Shown here: positions 62,662 to 64,000 of the stretch, piece by piece | How positions within the stretch are numbered: position 1 is the stretch's first letter | How the letters are laid out: the number at the start of each line of letters is the position of its first letter | DNA from: Salipaludibacillus aurantiacus | Lineage (GTDB): Bacteria; Bacillota; Bacilli; Bacillales; Salisediminibacteriaceae | Length of the DNA stretch: 64,000 nt | Reading direction: 5' to 3' | NCBI RefSeq assembly: GCF_900111295.1 | Contig: NZ_FOGT01000005.1 | Location: forward strand, 62,001-126,000 | The notes under the pieces: generated by a model | Database searches by the model: none | What the model was told of the DNA's origin: nothing | The model's input: only the letters and a program-made list of their open reading frames with translations | Made by a program: the position numbers and the translations under genes

Positions 62662-64000
62662 GTGTCAGAAAAGCAACAGCGGATTGTCTGGTTTATCTGG
62701 TTGTTAACACTGCCACCTTTTATTTACATTGTTGCAGAGCATACATATGATGTCCTGGCTGCATCCTGGCTCCCCGTTTTGTCTTTTACTGTTCTAATTA
62801 TTATTGCTTCTCTCTTTCCCATTCAAATCAGAAGCACATCTATTGTGCCGTTACATGGGATTTCTTTAGCTATCTTTTTACATTTTGGCCTTATTATCGA
62901 AATCCTTGTCACTCAGATAGCTTTATTCACCACCTTAACCAGATTGAAAATTTCCAGGAATGATCTATACCGCTATCCTTTAAATTCATTGCTCCTTCTA
63001 GCTACTTCACTTGGCGCCGGAGGCATGTTTTACCTTTTTGGGGGAGTTACAGGCGGAGTAATTACCGGAAACTTTACTCAGCTTCTCCTGCCGGTATTAA
63101 TATATGTGGTAATTTTCTTCTTCCTTAACAATGGGTTAATATATTTAATCCGATATTACATTCTTGGTATATCAACTATTAAATTTTTTGACGAACCGAT
63201 GAAATGGCAAGCTCTCACTGGCATCCTGATTGTGCCAGTGGGGCTGACACTTGCCGTGTTATATGAGGAAATGAGTTATGCAGCTGTTTTAATGATTGGT
63301 ATCCCTATCATATCTGTGTCCCTTATCTTAAAGATTATTAACGAAAGTAAGAGAACCACGGCCCTCCTGAAAAAAGTCAGTGCTTTTGGGCATGAAGTCA
63401 ATCACAGTTTAGATGTAGAGACAATTATTAATAAATTTATAAATACTTGCAACACGATCTTTCCTTCAAATGGCATCTACCTTTTTGAAAGACGCCCGTC
63501 CGGAGATTTAAAACCCATTTACACTCATAACCCGCACGCCCGCTCAAATATTAAAATTCTTTATGGAGACCATATCAGCCAGTATGTTTTCACTAAAGGG
63601 GTGTCGTGCCGGTTTAATTCTAAAAAAGAGTGGCAAGAGTTAGAAAATGAGAATATATATCAAGGGGTTCAGTCGGTTCTGTCCGCTCCGGCTATAGTTA
63701 ATCATACGACCGTAGGTGTGATTACACTAACCTCTGACAGGAAGAATGCATTTGAAAAAAGCCATCAGATGGTTCTGGAAATTATAGCCAACTATCTTTC
63801 AGTGGCGGTCCAGAATGCCAGATATATTGAAGAGACTAAAAAAGAAAGTGAGCGCTGTTCATTAACAGACTTGTACAATTACAAGTATTTCGAAAACCTG
63901 TTAATTGAGGAATACGGGGAAGGAGTGGAAGAAAATTCTTATGCGATCGTTTTGCTGGATTTGGATCATTTTAAGTTAATCAATGATACTTACGGCCACC
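62662..64000 (+). CDS. membrane GAF-GGDEF protein (diguanylate cyclase), N-terminal part
   Basis: 446 codons to the window edge. An N-terminal membrane block of about seven or eight helices (residues 10-235), a GAF domain (about 255-395: VETIINKFINTCNTIFPSNGIYLFE to SVAVQNARYIEE) and the start of a GGDEF domain (LTDLYNYKYFENLLIEEY, AIVLLDLDHFKLINDTYGH). Such enzymes make cyclic di-GMP; the GG(D/E)EF motif lies beyond the edge, so activity cannot be judged. GTG start; a second GTG three codons upstream is possible. No such gene follows folC in B. subtilis. Confidence 0.88.
   Translation, partial: MSEKQQRIVWFIWLLTLPPFIYIVAEHTYDVLAASWLPVLSFTVLIIIASLFPIQIRSTSIVPLHGISLAIFLHFGLIIEILVTQIALFTTLTRLKISRNDLYRYPLNSLLLLATSLGAGGMFYLFGGVTGGVITGNFTQLLLPVLIYVVIFFFLNNGLIYLIRYYILGISTIKFFDEPMKWQALTGILIVPVGLTLAVLYEEMSYAAVLMIGIPIISVSLILKIINESKRTTALLKKVSAFGHEVNHSLDVETIINKFINTCNTIFPSNGIYLFERRPSGDLKPIYTHNPHARSNIKILYGDHISQYVFTKGVSCRFNSKKEWQELENENIYQGVQSVLSAPAIVNHTTVGVITLTSDRKNAFEKSHQMVLEIIANYLSVAVQNARYIEETKKESERCSLTDLYNYKYFENLLIEEYGEGVEENSYAIVLLDLDHFKLINDTYGH

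Overview
The window is about 64 kb of chromosome from an endospore-forming Bacillaceae bacterium. The gene order follows the Bacillus subtilis arc that runs from fadR/etf through trxA, uvrC, lysC, sdhCAB, gerE, racE, gerM, rph, tig, clpX, lonB, lonA, engB and hemAXCDBL to spoVID, ysxE, valS and folC. Sporulation and germination genes (gerE, gerM, lonB, spoVID, ysxE), Gram-positive aspartokinase II, SpoVID LysM architecture and a valS T-box support this placement. The genus cannot be fixed from sequence alone; the acidic proteins and a cbb3-like oxidase suggest, weakly, an alkaliphilic or salt-tolerant relative.

Layout: (1-1031, minus) the start of a cbb3/CcoN-type oxidase subunit I. (1.1-4.6 kb) fadR-fadB-etfB-etfA, with a FadR operator just downstream of a good promoter. 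(4.8-11.1 kb) trxA, uvrC, lysC, yslB and a Ktr potassium channel subunit. (11.5-15.6 kb) sdhCAB, a thioesterase under its own FadR-like box, and gerE behind a sigma-K-type promoter. (15.7-18.8 kb) glcT, a GlcT-type RAT/terminator and ptsHI, with no ptsG. (19-23.9 kb) a MarR regulator, racE, gerM, rph, rdgB and a phosphodiesterase. (23.9-24.2 kb) tRNA-Gly and tRNA-Arg. (24.2-33.9 kb) a membrane-anchored orphan, ysoA, tig, clpX, lonB, lonA and engB. (34-36.4 kb) a polar amino-acid ABC transporter. (36.4-37.5 kb) a repeat-rich noncoding block and a small membrane protein. (37.8-44.1 kb) the tetrapyrrole operon. (44.3-48.9 kb) OsmC, Nudix, spoVID, a divergent CotS-like protein and ysxE. (48.9-51.3 kb) small membrane proteins and a MacB/FtsX-type ABC pair. 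(51.3-55.2 kb) T-box, valS and a D-amino acid transaminase. (55.7-59.2 kb) a Lia-type envelope-stress operon. (59.3-61.1 kb, minus) two ATP-grasp ligase-like genes. (61.2-64 kb) folC and the start of a GAF-GGDEF protein.

Most genes are housekeeping and collinear with B. subtilis. The less ordinary material is: a 126-bp MITE-like element with terminal inverted repeats and a 6-bp target duplication at the fadR stop codon; a dispersed family of terminator hairpins plus GC-rich modules after trxA, lysC, the ABC operon and dat; a lysC leader with a terminator but no recognisable lysine riboswitch; the RAT wired directly to ptsHI; a candidate degenerate CotS/YsxE pseudokinase beside spoVID; an unannotated 34-residue membrane peptide fused into an ABC operon; and the tandem ATP-grasp pair. 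All calls come from reading the sequence by eye; no database search was run.
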